Under the pieces are notes generated by a model. The model made no database searches. It was given only the letters and a program-made list of their open reading frames with translations, and was not told the DNA's origin. Position numbers and translations under genes: made by a program. Positions 12,701-23,215 of a DNA stretch of 64,000 nucleotides are shown in pieces (position 1 is the stretch's first letter; the number at the start of each line of letters is the position of its first letter). The stretch comes from Myrica gale (Eukaryota; Streptophyta; Magnoliopsida; Fagales; Myricaceae). The stretch covers positions 4,776,501-4,840,500 of the forward strand of contig OZ005617.1 in the NCBI GenBank assembly GCA_963930655.1, given 5' to 3'.

Positions 12701-13190
12701 CGGAGGAATGCTCATTGAGGATGCTGGAAAATCAAAAGACTTGAGAAACCTGCGTCCTTCAGTAGCAGATGCTGTGTTGGATGAGCAAGTCCCTGAATTT
12801 TTGCTGACAAACCCTCCAGAACCCAATATGACTCCTAACCAACCTATGGTTACTCCTCCTTACACAATGCCCCATGTTACAGGAAGTAAAGAGCTGAAGA
12901 GCATGACAATAAAAGCAATATATAGAGAGGATATAATTAGGTTTCGGATCTCTTTGAGTTCAGGTAGTTTGGAGTTGAAAGAAGAAGTGGCGAAGAGGTT
13001 GAAACTGGAGGTGGGTACATTCGATATCAAGTATCTAGATGATGAAAATGAGTGGGTACTGATAGCCTGCGATGCAGACCTGCAGGAGTGCACGGATGTT
13101 TCTAAATCATCGGGCAGCAATATAATCAGGCTTTTGGTTCAAGATATAATCCCCAACTTGGGGAGCTCCTGTGAGAGCTCTGGGGAGTGA
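8054..13190 (+). pseudogene. NLP7: NLP6/7-type NIN-like protein (RWP-RK, PB1), frame disrupted
   Basis: NLPs are nuclear transcription factors that switch on nitrate-response genes. Exons inferred from GT-AG sites and phase: 8054-8384, 10102-10673, 10848-10895, 11010-11919 and 12057-13190. The start at 8054 opens MCGPEEQ, as in NLP6/7 proteins, followed by a glutamate run and PLWAF. The N-terminal GAF-like nitrate-sensing region spans about codons 150-500. The RWP-RK DNA-binding domain is at about codons 597-650 ([12 protein letters not shown]) and spans the exon 4/5 junction. The C-terminal PB1 domain is at about codons 903-985 (DADLQEC). The intended length is about 997 residues, normal for the family. 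Two lesions are visible. TAA at 10242-10244 (codon 158) replaces the tyrosine expected in QALRYFK. A 1-bp shift before [11 protein letters not shown] is most simply explained by an extra A in the A5 run at 12457-12461, and otherwise gives a stop at 12479-12481. Splice sites and the rest of the frame look intact, so inactivation would be recent; a sequence error, especially in the A run, cannot be excluded. Confidence 0.87.
9609..9706. repeat. (TAA)n microsatellite in NLP intron 1
   Basis: About 98 bp of near-perfect TAA/ATA trinucleotide repeat with one interruption (TAGTAA near 9668). It lies in the 1.7-kb first intron of the NLP gene and is likely to be length-polymorphic. Confidence 0.95.
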
Positions 13191-13630
13191 CTATTAGATT
13201 GTACATATAGTGAGTTTATATATAGTCCATTTCTTGTAGTGTCAGGATGTTGTATAAGTTGTAGATCTTTGTTTTAGGTCTTGTTCAAGTTGTAACCAAT
13301 TCTCCATTTGTATTGAAGTACTACCACTTCCCAGAATTATAGTCATATGACCAAAAATATTTTGCTAGTCATTGAGATTCTTTCCTTTTCTTATACTCGT
13401 CTACTGATATAAACTGCACGAACGCAATTAAAAAAAACAAGAAAACTGCGGGGGAAATGGATATTATAATTTGCACAGGAGGCAGTATCATGCTTGGCTG
13501 ATATGCCCAAGGTACGTTACATGTGAAAATACATGAAATTATGCTTTGGTAAACTATATATTATATTAGACTAGGCTTATATTTCTTGGAATTAGGGCCC
13601 CAGTCATCCAACGGTGGAGAGGAGAATCTC

Positions 13631-16049
13631 TCATGTGATGTGGGTCTCAGGAGCACCACCATTCTGAAGTACTGCGCCTTCCTTCCCAGAGTCTTCTTCA
13701 TCCACCACCACCACCTCGGACAAATCCACTTCGCCTTTGCTTTTCCTTTCTGCCATCAGTCGCTTTGTGGATCTGTAGAAGCTGGCATAGAGAATCAACT
13801 GGGCCAGCCCAAACAGTGCTCCCACCCCATTGGGTACCTGAGACCAAAACCCACAGGCCCAATTCATAGATGAAATTGTCCCCGCTACACCATTACAACC
13901 GTATCTTTTCTTTTCTTTTTTCTCAAGATCATGAACTTAGCTGTGTGAGAGAGAGAGAGAGTTACCACGATGAAGGGGTCAAAACGGATAAAACCGTAAG
14001 CAGTCCAAGCAATACCGTTGGCAAAGGAAGCAAAGGACAGGAAAAAGGGCATAAACTCCACGCTTTTTGTGGTAATCACCACTTTCTGCAACACCAAAAA
14101 GGCAAGAGAAAACCATAACGGCCGGTCAGCTGATCGGAAAAGAGGAGAAGCTTAACAAACAAACACGTACATATGGAAGTCTCGAAGCTTCTTATAGCAG
14201 CATCTTAGAAAACTAATTAATCTAAGACTTCCTGTCTTTTTTAATTTATAATATTTAATATGATCAGTGATAATACGGAAAGAATAATACTAAAGCTAAT
14301 TAAGAGATATATATTAGTTCGCATGTAGTAGGAGACTAACTAATCGGCAATTGGCAATCGGAGCTGTCACATAAGAATACCACTTTAACCTAATAATTTC
14401 GATTTAGGACTACCGATCCCATTTTAACCTAATAATTTCGACAGTTTAATATTATCGTAACCGTTTACTATTTAGGTTATTTACACGTACTAGACAAAAT
14501 CTCTCGTTATATATTTACCACTTAAATCTAATATTTAAGATCGACATGAAAACATAAAAGAGATAATGTGAATGTAATAACCTATGGGAGCTTTAGACAA
14601 CATATTGGAATGCCACTTTAACCTAAATTTCGACAATATGATATTATCTTAATCGTATGTTATTTTTGTTATTTACACGAGACACAATCTCTCGTTATAT
14701 ATTTACTACGATGCAAAATATCATGTCACGTCACGTGAAATTTAATATTTAAGATGATCGAAATGAAAACAAGAAAAAAATTAATATCATCTAATAACGA
14801 ATAAGAGTTTCAGACAACATATCGGTATATCAGTCTGACCTAAAATTTCGACAGTATTATATTATCTTAACCGTCTGCTATATTCGTTATTTACCTGTGA
14901 ATGCGAAATCTCTAATTTATTAGATGTAAAATTTAATATTTAAGATGATCGAATAAAAATCAGAATCAAATATGAAAAGGATAATGCAGAGATTAGTACC
15001 ATATTAATTAACTTGCATATGTAATAGAAAACTAACCATGACAGCCAACGGGGAGGCATACATCATGACGTTGAACACGATGCATATGATGCCGACAATC
15101 AGAGACCGCTCTTTGTGCGTATGGGCGAGAGTTGGAACCAAAACTGCGACAATGCTGATGAACAGCAGCTCCACTAGCAGCACAAGAAGAACCTTCACCC
15201 TCTTCTGTTTGTCCGAGTAGATCAAGAAGAGGATTATGTATATGAGCTCGATGGCCGTCCCCGACCCGTTAATGGTCACCACTAGTGTGCTATGAGGGTG
15301 CACCATGGGCAGGCCATACAGGGTCCAGACCATACAGTTGATTAGAGTTGCAAGGTATGGTGCTGGTGAGTAACGCCCCACTGACCCTTTCTTCCATATT
15401 TGTACAAAAGTGAGCCTGAAAATTAAAGAGATGTAATTATGAATTTAAGAATAGTAAAATGAAAATTTATGTTTGATTATTATATCATCTTTGTAATTGG
15501 GGGAGCCTCTACATTAATGTCTTTCCAAAGCCAAATTACCCTCCAACCTTTGTCCAACGAAGGATTTAAAGGCTAAACTTCTTCACTAGTTCTAATTGAA
15601 AGCAAAATTAATGCCCCATTAATCATGAAGAGCCACCAAAAAGGGGAAAGGGGAAAAAATGAATGCTTGGTTGAGGAGGGTTGGCCTTTTCGTTCTCTTT
15701 CAAGTTTGAACATGTTTTTCTCCTGCACATGGCTCTCGGTGTGGGGCAAAAAAAAACATTGGGAGTGCCAAAATAACTGTCAGATAGTGAAAGCAAACTT
15801 ACGTTGGGGACAAGAACAAGAAGAGTGAGATGAGGTTTCCTGAAAACAAGCAAAAGAACCACAGGTCAGTACTTCCGAGTCGATCTGAACAAGAAACTGG
15901 TAGCAAGAACTAAATAATTGAGTCCAAACTAAGCAAAATCTTTGGTTAGGACCTGAAGAAACTAAAACATGCAGTATATCTTTCTGAAAAACTTGAACTA
16001 ACCCACCTATGATACCAACTATCATACGAGCAGTATCTGCAGAAACCAT
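13631..16049 (-). CDS. SWEET: SWEET sugar transporter, clade II (SWEET4/5/7-like)
   Basis: SWEETs are seven-helix uniporters that move hexoses or sucrose down a gradient across the plasma membrane or tonoplast. Exons on the minus strand are 16007-16049, 15803-15839, 15037-15415, 13966-14085 and 13631-13837, giving 786 bp and 261 residues, the usual size. All junctions are GT-AG and in phase. The 37-bp second exon and the 120-bp penultimate exon are hallmarks of SWEET genes. Two MtN3/saliva domains are present. The conserved prolines of both triple-helix bundles can be seen in [19 protein letters not shown] and FMPFF. Typical motifs are [10 protein letters not shown] and [10 protein letters not shown]. 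The short acidic tail ends ETHIT. Exon 3 joins what are usually two exons, so one intron seems lost. The start [15 protein letters not shown] matches clade II members, which mostly carry hexoses; the exact substrate cannot be read from sequence. A decayed tandem copy follows at 19656-23215. Confidence 0.95.
14280..14960. repeat. Degenerate ~240-bp repeats in a SWEET intron
   Basis: The 951-bp third intron contains about three diverged copies of a unit marked by 'actttaacctaa...tttcgacag', 'attatcttaaccgt', 'ttatttacacg', 'ctctcgttatatattta' and 'taatatttaagatgatcga'. Starts are near 14330, 14580 and 14800. The matching intron of the duplicated copy (about 19675-20650) has about four such units, so the array existed before the duplication and changed copy number afterwards. 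Confidence 0.65.
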
Positions 16050-16983
16050 CGCTGGAGCTGAAGAAGAACACTGAGTTAGCAAAAAGGAAGAGTGAAACTG
16101 GAATTTCAAGTTATGATGACAAGCTGCAAAGTAAAAGAGGTTTATATAGAAGGTCATATGTTGAAACATAAATTAATTAGCTAGATGGTAGTTCGGTGAG
16201 GGTCTGTCTCATATAAGCTGGATGGTGTCCAAAACTGGTCGGTCGCCTGCATGACATGCGTAACGACACACATTGAAAGGAAAGTGCCTTAAATGAAGGG
16301 AGATTAGAAGAAAGCCCTTCTCACACAGAGACTCAAGAGAGTAGCTAGCAAGCGGGAGACTTGGCACTGCCTTCCCGATTCCCAAAAGCACCTGGCGTTA
16401 CAGGAATCAAATGGCGATTTGGCATTCCTGCCAGTTGCCCATGACTTTAAGTCTAACTTATCCAAACCCAAATATAGTACTGAATCTTTTTGGGGTCAGG
16501 GAGTCCAACTCAGAGCACTTAACTAACTGGCTACCCTTTCGGATAACTCTTACACCCCCCTTGATCAATGCATATATATAGCCAAAATGCACCTCTACTG
16601 CAGTGAAAAAGAAAGTCAAAGGATAGCGGTAGTGTGAAGGGCAGAGATGGGTTTTTGTGGACCCAGGGAAGTCTCGTACATATCACACACATACGCCAAA
16701 GAAGACTGCCTGCAAATATTTGTAGCACCCTATATGGCAACACAGATGGAACTGCATGCACCATAAGGTTTTTTCCTGTAATCCCCTAGGGGTTCTCCTG
16801 GTCATCAGAGAAATGTTAATGTGCAATTGATAACACTCCCTCGATTGCATCGTCGTGACTGTGGACATGCAGGTGAGTCATGGATAAAGTGTGAGTTGAA
16901 CAATCATATGTAGTTGATCTTCTTAAGAAGATTGGCTTATTAATGCACTTCTTTAGCATGAGGAGTACATATAACTAGGTAAA
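16050..16983. other. SWEET upstream region, no other gene seen
   Basis: This is the presumed promoter and 5' UTR side of the SWEET gene, which is transcribed leftwards from about 16050. The part from about 16530 to 16980 is repeated at about 22465-22940 in the duplicated locus. No coding sequence is supported. I do not assign individual promoter elements. Confidence 0.5.
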
Positions 16984-18410
16984 AGTTATTGTGTGAGAGT
17001 GTGTGTGAGTGTGTGAGTACACAACTGAAATTAGATTGTGTAAAATCTAATGGCTGAAACAATGTCACGTCAATTAATGAAACCGACCCGAGAACCCGAC
17101 CCGCGAAACCGACCCGATTTTATTAATTGACGTGACATTGTTTCAGCTATTAGATTTCACACAATCTAATTTCAGCCGTGTACTCACACACAGTGGCGAA
17201 ACGAGAGGGTATCATTCCTCCACCCAAAACAAATTTTTGTATGTAATTTAATTTAATTTTTTTTATTATTATTAGTTGGCCTGGGCCGATACCCATCAGG
17301 CCCAGACCAACTAGATCTTTCTATTGGGCGGGGTGAAATATCATATATTTTTTGAACTTGAACTGGAAAAAGAGACATTTTTTGTTTGGCATCGATATTG
17401 CGATTTGCGAGTCCTCGGACTTGGGATAACAATCTGTTTCGTTTATACCTGAATTGAACCCACACCTGAAGAGTATGCGGCCACTAGTGTCGGTTCTAAG
17501 GCCAAATACTAATTATACGCATTTGGACACTTGCATTCAATTGATGTCAGGCCGACGATCAATAACATTATAAATGGGTCGGGCTTAACTTAATGAACCG
17601 AACTATCTTAACTTATATGATTTCACAACCTAAGCCCAGCTACTTCGACACCTCTTATCATTGTTCTCTACAATCACAAAGATTTTTGAATTTTTTTTAA
17701 AGTCTTAGGTTCTACGACTCAATTTAAATGTAATATATCAATTAAATTGAAAAGGGACATTCTGTAATTTTTATTGGGTTATTGGTTGATGGTTCTGTAA
17801 TTTCAAATTATCTTTTAATATATTATTTTGCTGTGAATTTTTTTACCAGAAAGTTTTCTTGGTGAGTTAGTGTTTTTTTTTGTTCATATTGCATGTGCTA
17901 GCTCATCTTTGAACATAGATTTGGTGATCAACTGGTTAGACATAGTTGTGCACAGTGCATGATCTCTCAATTGGTATTTTAATTTCTGAAATTCCCCCAT
18001 GAACTATCAAGATATTTGTTATTGAGGGACTGGGGGAAAGCAATTTCTTCTTGATCAATGCTGCCAAGCAAAATACGCAAGTAAAAAATGAAGCTTGTCT
18101 ACACTGATGGACTCGAGAAGAGAAGGAAAGTTGAAAAAATTGGTGCTGTTAAAGAACAACTGGTATATAATATTTTACCAGAGTATGATGGATACAATTG
18201 TCACATTTTAGTTGCAGTACATAGTACAGTACATGTATTCTAATATTTTTAATACTTTTAGTCCTTAATTTTCAACATTGTAACTCTAAGATAATTTTTT
18301 GTATTACGAAAGAAAATTTTTTCTTGTCATTTCGCCCTTAAAGTTCGACACCCATAGATTTCAATCCTGGTTCCGCCACTGCTCACACACTCTCCACTCA
18401 CACAATAACT
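16984..18410. mobile_element. Hairpin MITE, split by a hAT insertion
   Basis: The left arm (16984 to about 17085) starts AGTTATTGTGTGAG. The right arm (about 17115-17190, continued at 18390-18410) is its reverse complement and ends CTCACACAATAACT. The arms share, among others, 'aaacaatgtcacgtcaatta', so the transcript would fold into a long hairpin around a CCGACCCG-rich loop. Without the hAT element at 17191-18381 the MITE is about 228 bp. No target duplication was found at its outer ends. Confidence 0.8.
17191..18381. mobile_element. Non-autonomous hAT element, 1191 bp
   Basis: It begins CAGTGGCG and ends CGCCACTG, and is flanked by a perfect 8-bp duplication, CTCACACA, at 17183-17190 and 18382-18389. 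An 8-bp duplication with CAGTGGCG ends fits the hAT superfamily, in particular the DUF4371 group seen again at 20976-22440. The interior has no transposase and only meaningless short frames. It is inserted in the right arm of the hairpin MITE. Confidence 0.9.
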
Positions 18411-18753
18411 GACCTCAAAAGGGTTGTTCTAAAGGAATGACCAAAGAAGAAATTAGGCTGCCCATTGTGTTTCAACTATGGTGTGAAGCTTGTAAAAAAC
18501 AAATAATTTGGTCAGATGTACAGCACACATCAGGAACCAACACGCAACAGAAAGATAATTCGGTCCCTATCGAACATGCACTGTTCCCTTTTATAGCTGC
18601 TTAAAGATATACTGCATATGAGTGGAGTAATTATGATTGTGGAGGACCTTAAGGACTTACAATTCATGAATTCTGAGACTTTGATTCAATTCCCTTTAAT
18701 TAATTACCAAACTGATTCACCTGGAGTGCTAGCTGACTTGGACATTCACTAAT

Positions 18754-19644
18754 CTTTTTTTTTTATAAGACGTAAGTGTATTAAAAAGATAAAACAATGA
18801 AGTTGCTAGAAACAAGTCCTAGCAACAGAGTTCACAAAACTCAGAAAAACGCAAATAAAGCACAAGGCCCCAGAAACATACGGGACCAAAAGACGACATA
18901 AATAGCGATAACAGAGACGAACACTAACTTAGACCCACTCAAATGTTGCCATGAATACCCAAAACTCTAGCCCTGTAGGAAAAGTCTGTATTCTACCTAG
19001 TGCCTCCAAGGAACTTAAACTCGACTTCACAGAATTAACAATATCATTAAATACATCAACAAATCTACTCGGTTGATCTTGGTCGCTTCTAACATTTCTT
19101 TCTCTCCATATCCGGTACACAGCAGCACAAAGTATCAATTTCCTAACCCGGTTCAGCACATGGGCACCCTTGAAAGTGTGAGAAGCCCAAATAATGAAAC
19201 CCTCCCACGAACATTACGTTCTTGGCAAATTACACCGGTCAGACAAGAGAAACCAAACTTTTTGTGTAAAAGGGCAGTGGAAAAATAAATTATCCATGGT
19301 TTCTGTGTCCAAGTGACATAAACAGCGCGTAGCATCTTATAGGCACTCGAGATTGAAAATGCATTTTTGCTACCAGGAACCCAGTAAGAAAGATCCTCAT
19401 TACCTGGTTGGGGTGAAAAAGAATTGGCCAGTCTCTATTAAGCTCAGCCCAGATCTGGTTGGCAGCGCCATTAGACCAGTTCCAGTTAAAACCATCTACA
19501 ATGGTAATTCGACCTTTAAACTCAGTTAATTCAATTACCTTTAAATCCAGTTCCAGTCAACTTTGGCCTTTAAATCCAACCCAGCATTGGTAATTCGATC
19601 GATCCCAATCCGCAGAATAATAGGGCCACCGGGGTGCCAATTAT
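18754..19644 (-). mobile_element. 5'-truncated LINE with 11-bp TSD
   Basis: A T-run at 18755-18764 is the poly(A) tail of a minus-strand LINE. Upstream of it in that orientation are remnants of the C-terminal zinc-binding (zf-RVT) region of an L1-type ORF2: about 19335-19240 reads CHLDTETMDNLFFHC-like in a broken frame, and 19159-18929 contains ILCAAVYRIWRERN. The insertion is flanked by an exact 11-bp duplication CATTCACTAAT at 18743-18753 and 19645-19655. Truncation at the 5' end with a target duplication is typical of L1 retrotransposition. Confidence 0.85.
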
Positions 19645-20706
19645 CATTCACTAATATTGTACAAACAGAAACGTGAAATTATTAAGAGATATATATTAGT
19701 TTGCATGTAGTAGGAGACTAACCAATCGGCAATCCGCCATCAGAGCGGTCATATATATAGGAATACCACTTTAACCTAATAATTTCGGCAGTATAATATT
19801 ATCTTAAGCGTTCACTATTTCACATATTTATATGACACATTTTTTTTTTTATTTACACAATACAAAATTTCATGACAGGTGAAATCTAACATTTAAGATG
19901 ATCGAAATGAAAACATGAAATGGATAATGCAACAACTAATACCATATCAATTTTTCATGTAATATTAGACTAGCTCCTCGGAGCTTCAAATGATATATTG
20001 AAATACCACTTTAACCTAAAAAATTTGACAGTATACTATTATCTTAACTGTCCACTATTTACGTTATTCACACGTACGAGACACAATCTCTCGTTATATA
20101 TTTACGACAATGCAAAATTTTATGTCACGTTAAATCTAATATTTAATATCGATATCATGAAAATATGAAAGAGATAATACGGGAAAATTAATATCACATG
20201 TAATAACCTATCGGAGCTTTAAACAACATATTGGAATATTGATTTAACCTAAAATTTTAACAATATTATATATTACATTACCTTAATTGTCAACTATTTT
20301 CATTATCTACACAAGACATAATCTCTCGTTATATATTTACTTCGATGCAAATTTTCATGTCACTCACATGAAATCTAATATTTGAAATGACTGAAATGAA
20401 AACATAAAAATGATCAGGCGAAAAAAAATTAATATCATCTAAAAACCTATTGGAGTTTTAGACGACATATCAGTATATCACTTTGACCTAAAAATTTGAT
20501 TATATTATCTTAACCTTCTGCTATATTCGCTATTTACCCGCGGAGGCGAAATCTCTAGTTATATATTTACGTGATGTAGAATTTCTTAAACATAAAATCT
20601 AATATTTAAGATGATCGAATAAGGATTGAATCAAATATGAAAAGGATAATGCAGAGATTAGTACCATATTAATTAACTTGCATATGTAACAGAAAATTAA
20701 ACTAAC

Positions 20707-20975
20707 CATGACAGCCAACGGCGAAGCATACATCGTGACGTTGAACACGATGCATACGATGCCGACAGTCATAGACCGCTCTGTGCATATGGGCGAGAGT
20801 TAGAACCAAAACTGCGACAACGTCGATGAACAGCAGCTCCACTAGCAGCACTAGAAGAACCTTCACCCTCTTCTGCTTGTCCGAGTATATCAAGAAGAGG
20901 ATTATCATGTAGATGAGCTAGATGGCCGTCCCCGACCCGTTAATGGTCACCACTAGTGTGCTATGCGGGTGCACC
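20707..20975 (-). pseudogene. SWEET: SWEET exon 3 remnant (pseudogene)
   Basis: This is the duplicate of the intact SWEET exon 3 (15037-15310). It reads [20 protein letters not shown] in place and then breaks. A GAG codon has become TAG just before LIYM, three bases are inserted near there, and two bases are lost after TLAHMH, shifting the frame so that the helix that follows is scrambled. The 3' splice donor context ATG|GTTAGTTT is still readable at 20707. The other exons are missing. It cannot encode a transporter. Confidence 0.88.
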
Positions 20976-22440
20976 ACATAGGCAGATCTAAGAGGGTGCG
21001 GGCGGGGGCGGTCGCTTCCACTGGTTCCAAAAAATTTTTACAAAATTTTTTTTTTGGTTATTAAGAAGCAGGCCCGCCCCCACTGGCCCAGCCGCCCAGG
21101 CCTGCTTCCAGGGCCAGTGGGGGTGGGACTGAGCCAGCGGGGGCGAACCCACTGGCTCAGTCAGTGTGGCCTACTTGCTTAATTTTTTTTTAAATCAGAG
21201 GGTGAAATGACGTCATTTTACTGGCTCAGTCAGTGTGGCCTACTCTGCGATCTCTCCGTGTCTCCCTCAGCCCACAAGCCTCAGTAGTCCCTCTCACTGA
21301 TTCATTATCACTTTAACTGCACTAATACATAAATTATGTAGGTCCTCACTAATTTATCGTTTGCCAATTAAAAAGGAAAGCATAGAAATATTGTTTTTGA
21401 TTAATATAATTTATTTCTGAGGTTATTTTTTAACGAGAAATAGCTGAGTGCACCAATACCTTTTGACAGAAGAAGATTCTTTATTTTCATATAGGCATTA
21501 AACTCCATAATTATTGATGAGTGTTAAGAATTGTCTTCCTCATATGCTGATGGGCATTTTAAAGTGTTTTTATTTGTTCTTTTTAGATAATTGATAGATT
21601 TTTGATAAAAAAAAAGCCACGAAGCATGGAGTCGTCTAATACTCATAATGTGGCTACTACCTCTAATGAAGATTCTAGTTCGAAAAGACCTCACCCTTTG
21701 TTGAGTTCGGATGATATTATTTCTGACCTAGGGTTGCGTAAATCTATTGACTCGTATAATGCTAGGATTAGAGATCAAGTCCGTAGGGAATACTTGATCA
21801 AACGTGATTTTCAACCTCGTGGCTATGTTTTCCCCAAGAAGAAATGTGGGGAGAATTTGAATCTAGTGTATCATAGGATGCAGTTTATTGTTTTTGATGT
21901 TATCTATTTAGGCGACTTAAAGGAACACAATCCGAAGGAGATGTGTTTGTGGTGAGTGCTTGTGCAGCACAAACCACACTTGCTATCATTAAAGACATTG
22001 GAGATGATTTTTTTTGTCTTATGGTTGATGAGTCTCGAGATAGTCCAGTGAAGGAGCACATGACAATGATTTTGAGGTATGTGAACAAAAGTGGATAGGT
22101 GATTGGACGATTTCTTGGTGTGGAACATGTTACTGACACATGCTACCAATCTTTAAAAACTGTTATAGATAAATTGTTTCCAAGACACGAGTTATCAATA
22201 TCTAGATTGAGAGGTCAAGGGTATGATGGGGTCTCAAAGGTCGAATTTCCGTAAGATCTAATTACTATCTCTCAGTATTAGCAAATAATATAGTAAGTGT
22301 ATTTCATTATTTTTAATGTTTTTAGTTCTTAATTTGCGATATTGTAATTTTAAGACACTTTTTATATTATGTGAAAATTTTTTTATCATTTTCTCTTAAA
22401 AATTCGACCCCACTCATTTTATATCCTAGATACGCCACTG
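20976..22440 (+). mobile_element. hAT element of the DUF4371 type, 1465 bp
   Basis: The right end is CTAGATACGCCACTG; the left end, ACATAGGCAGATCTAAGAGG, is a decayed form of the CAGTGGCGGATCTAGGAGG-like end usual for this group. The flanks are GGTGCACC (20968-20975) and GTTGCACC (22441-22448), an 8-bp duplication with one mismatch. The interior carries a broken transposase-like gene on the plus strand. It is inserted in the exon 3 remnant of the duplicated SWEET copy. Confidence 0.78.
21626..22253 (+). pseudogene. Broken hAT (DUF4371/ZMYM-like) transposase
   Basis: From 21626 the frame begins MESSNTHNVATTSNEDSSSK and contains ILSDLGLRKSI-like sequence (here IISDLGLRKSI) and YNARIRDQVRREY, a recognisable start of plant TTF-zinc-finger/DUF4371 hAT transposases. 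The zinc-finger region is mostly deleted. After the stop near 21955 another frame gives FFCLMVDESRDSPVKEHMTM, the usual catalytic-core motif with its DES triad, then SISRLRGQGYDG. That frame has an in-frame TAG after YVNKSG (about 22096). The dimerisation domain is absent. It is dead. Confidence 0.8.
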
Positions 22441-23215
22441 GTTGCACCCTGTTGATTGATGGTCACCACTACCCTTTCGGATAACTATGGATAACTATGA
22501 CACCCTTCTTGATTAATGCTCATATATTGCCAAAATGCACCTCTACTGCAGTGAAAAAGAAAGTCAAATAATAGCGGTAGTGTGAAGGGCAGAGGTGGGT
22601 TTTTGTGGACCCAGGGAACTCTCGTACATATAACACACATACGCCAAAGAAGACTGCATGCCTGCAAATATTTGTACACCCTATATGGCAACACAGATGG
22701 AACAGCACCATAAGGTTTTTTCCTGCTATCTCCTAGGGGTTCTCCTGCTCATCATAATAGTACTGAGAAATGTTAATGTGCAGTTGGTAACACTCCCTCG
22801 ATTTCATCGTCGTGATTGTGGACAGGTGAGTCATGGATAAAATTTGAGTGGAACAACCATATGTAAATAATGTAACTGATCTGCTTAAGAAGATTAGCTT
22901 ACTAATGCACTTCTTTAGCATGAGGAGTACATATAACTATTTCAATAATTTTTAGCTGGGTGTTTCTCTTGCCGCGGAAAGTACATAATGCATGCCCATC
23001 CTTGTCTGTCTTAATGGTGTTCTAAAATCTGAGATTCACCTGCAAATTTTTTCATTCCATAGCGAAATGAGAACAGAAGTTGAAAATAGAACAAAAGGGG
23101 CTCTCCCATATATATGTTCTTCCAAAGGAATGACCATTAAAGAAGAAAGGTTGCCCACAGTGTTTCAACTATGGTGTTAAGCTTGTACAAACAAATAATT
23201 TGGACAGACGTACCG

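Larger units (their letters stand above)
19656..23215. repeat. Decayed tandem copy of the SWEET segment
   Basis: About 19675-20975 repeats 14300-15310 (the large SWEET intron plus most of exon 3) in the same orientation. About 22465-23215 repeats 16530-16980 and 18420-18530 (upstream DNA). The stretch matching 15310-16530, which would hold exons 1, 2 and the start of exon 3, is missing, and a hAT element lies at the join. Exons 4 and 5 are also absent. The copy lacks the hairpin MITE and the hAT element found in the first locus, so these came after the duplication or were lost. Confidence 0.8.
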
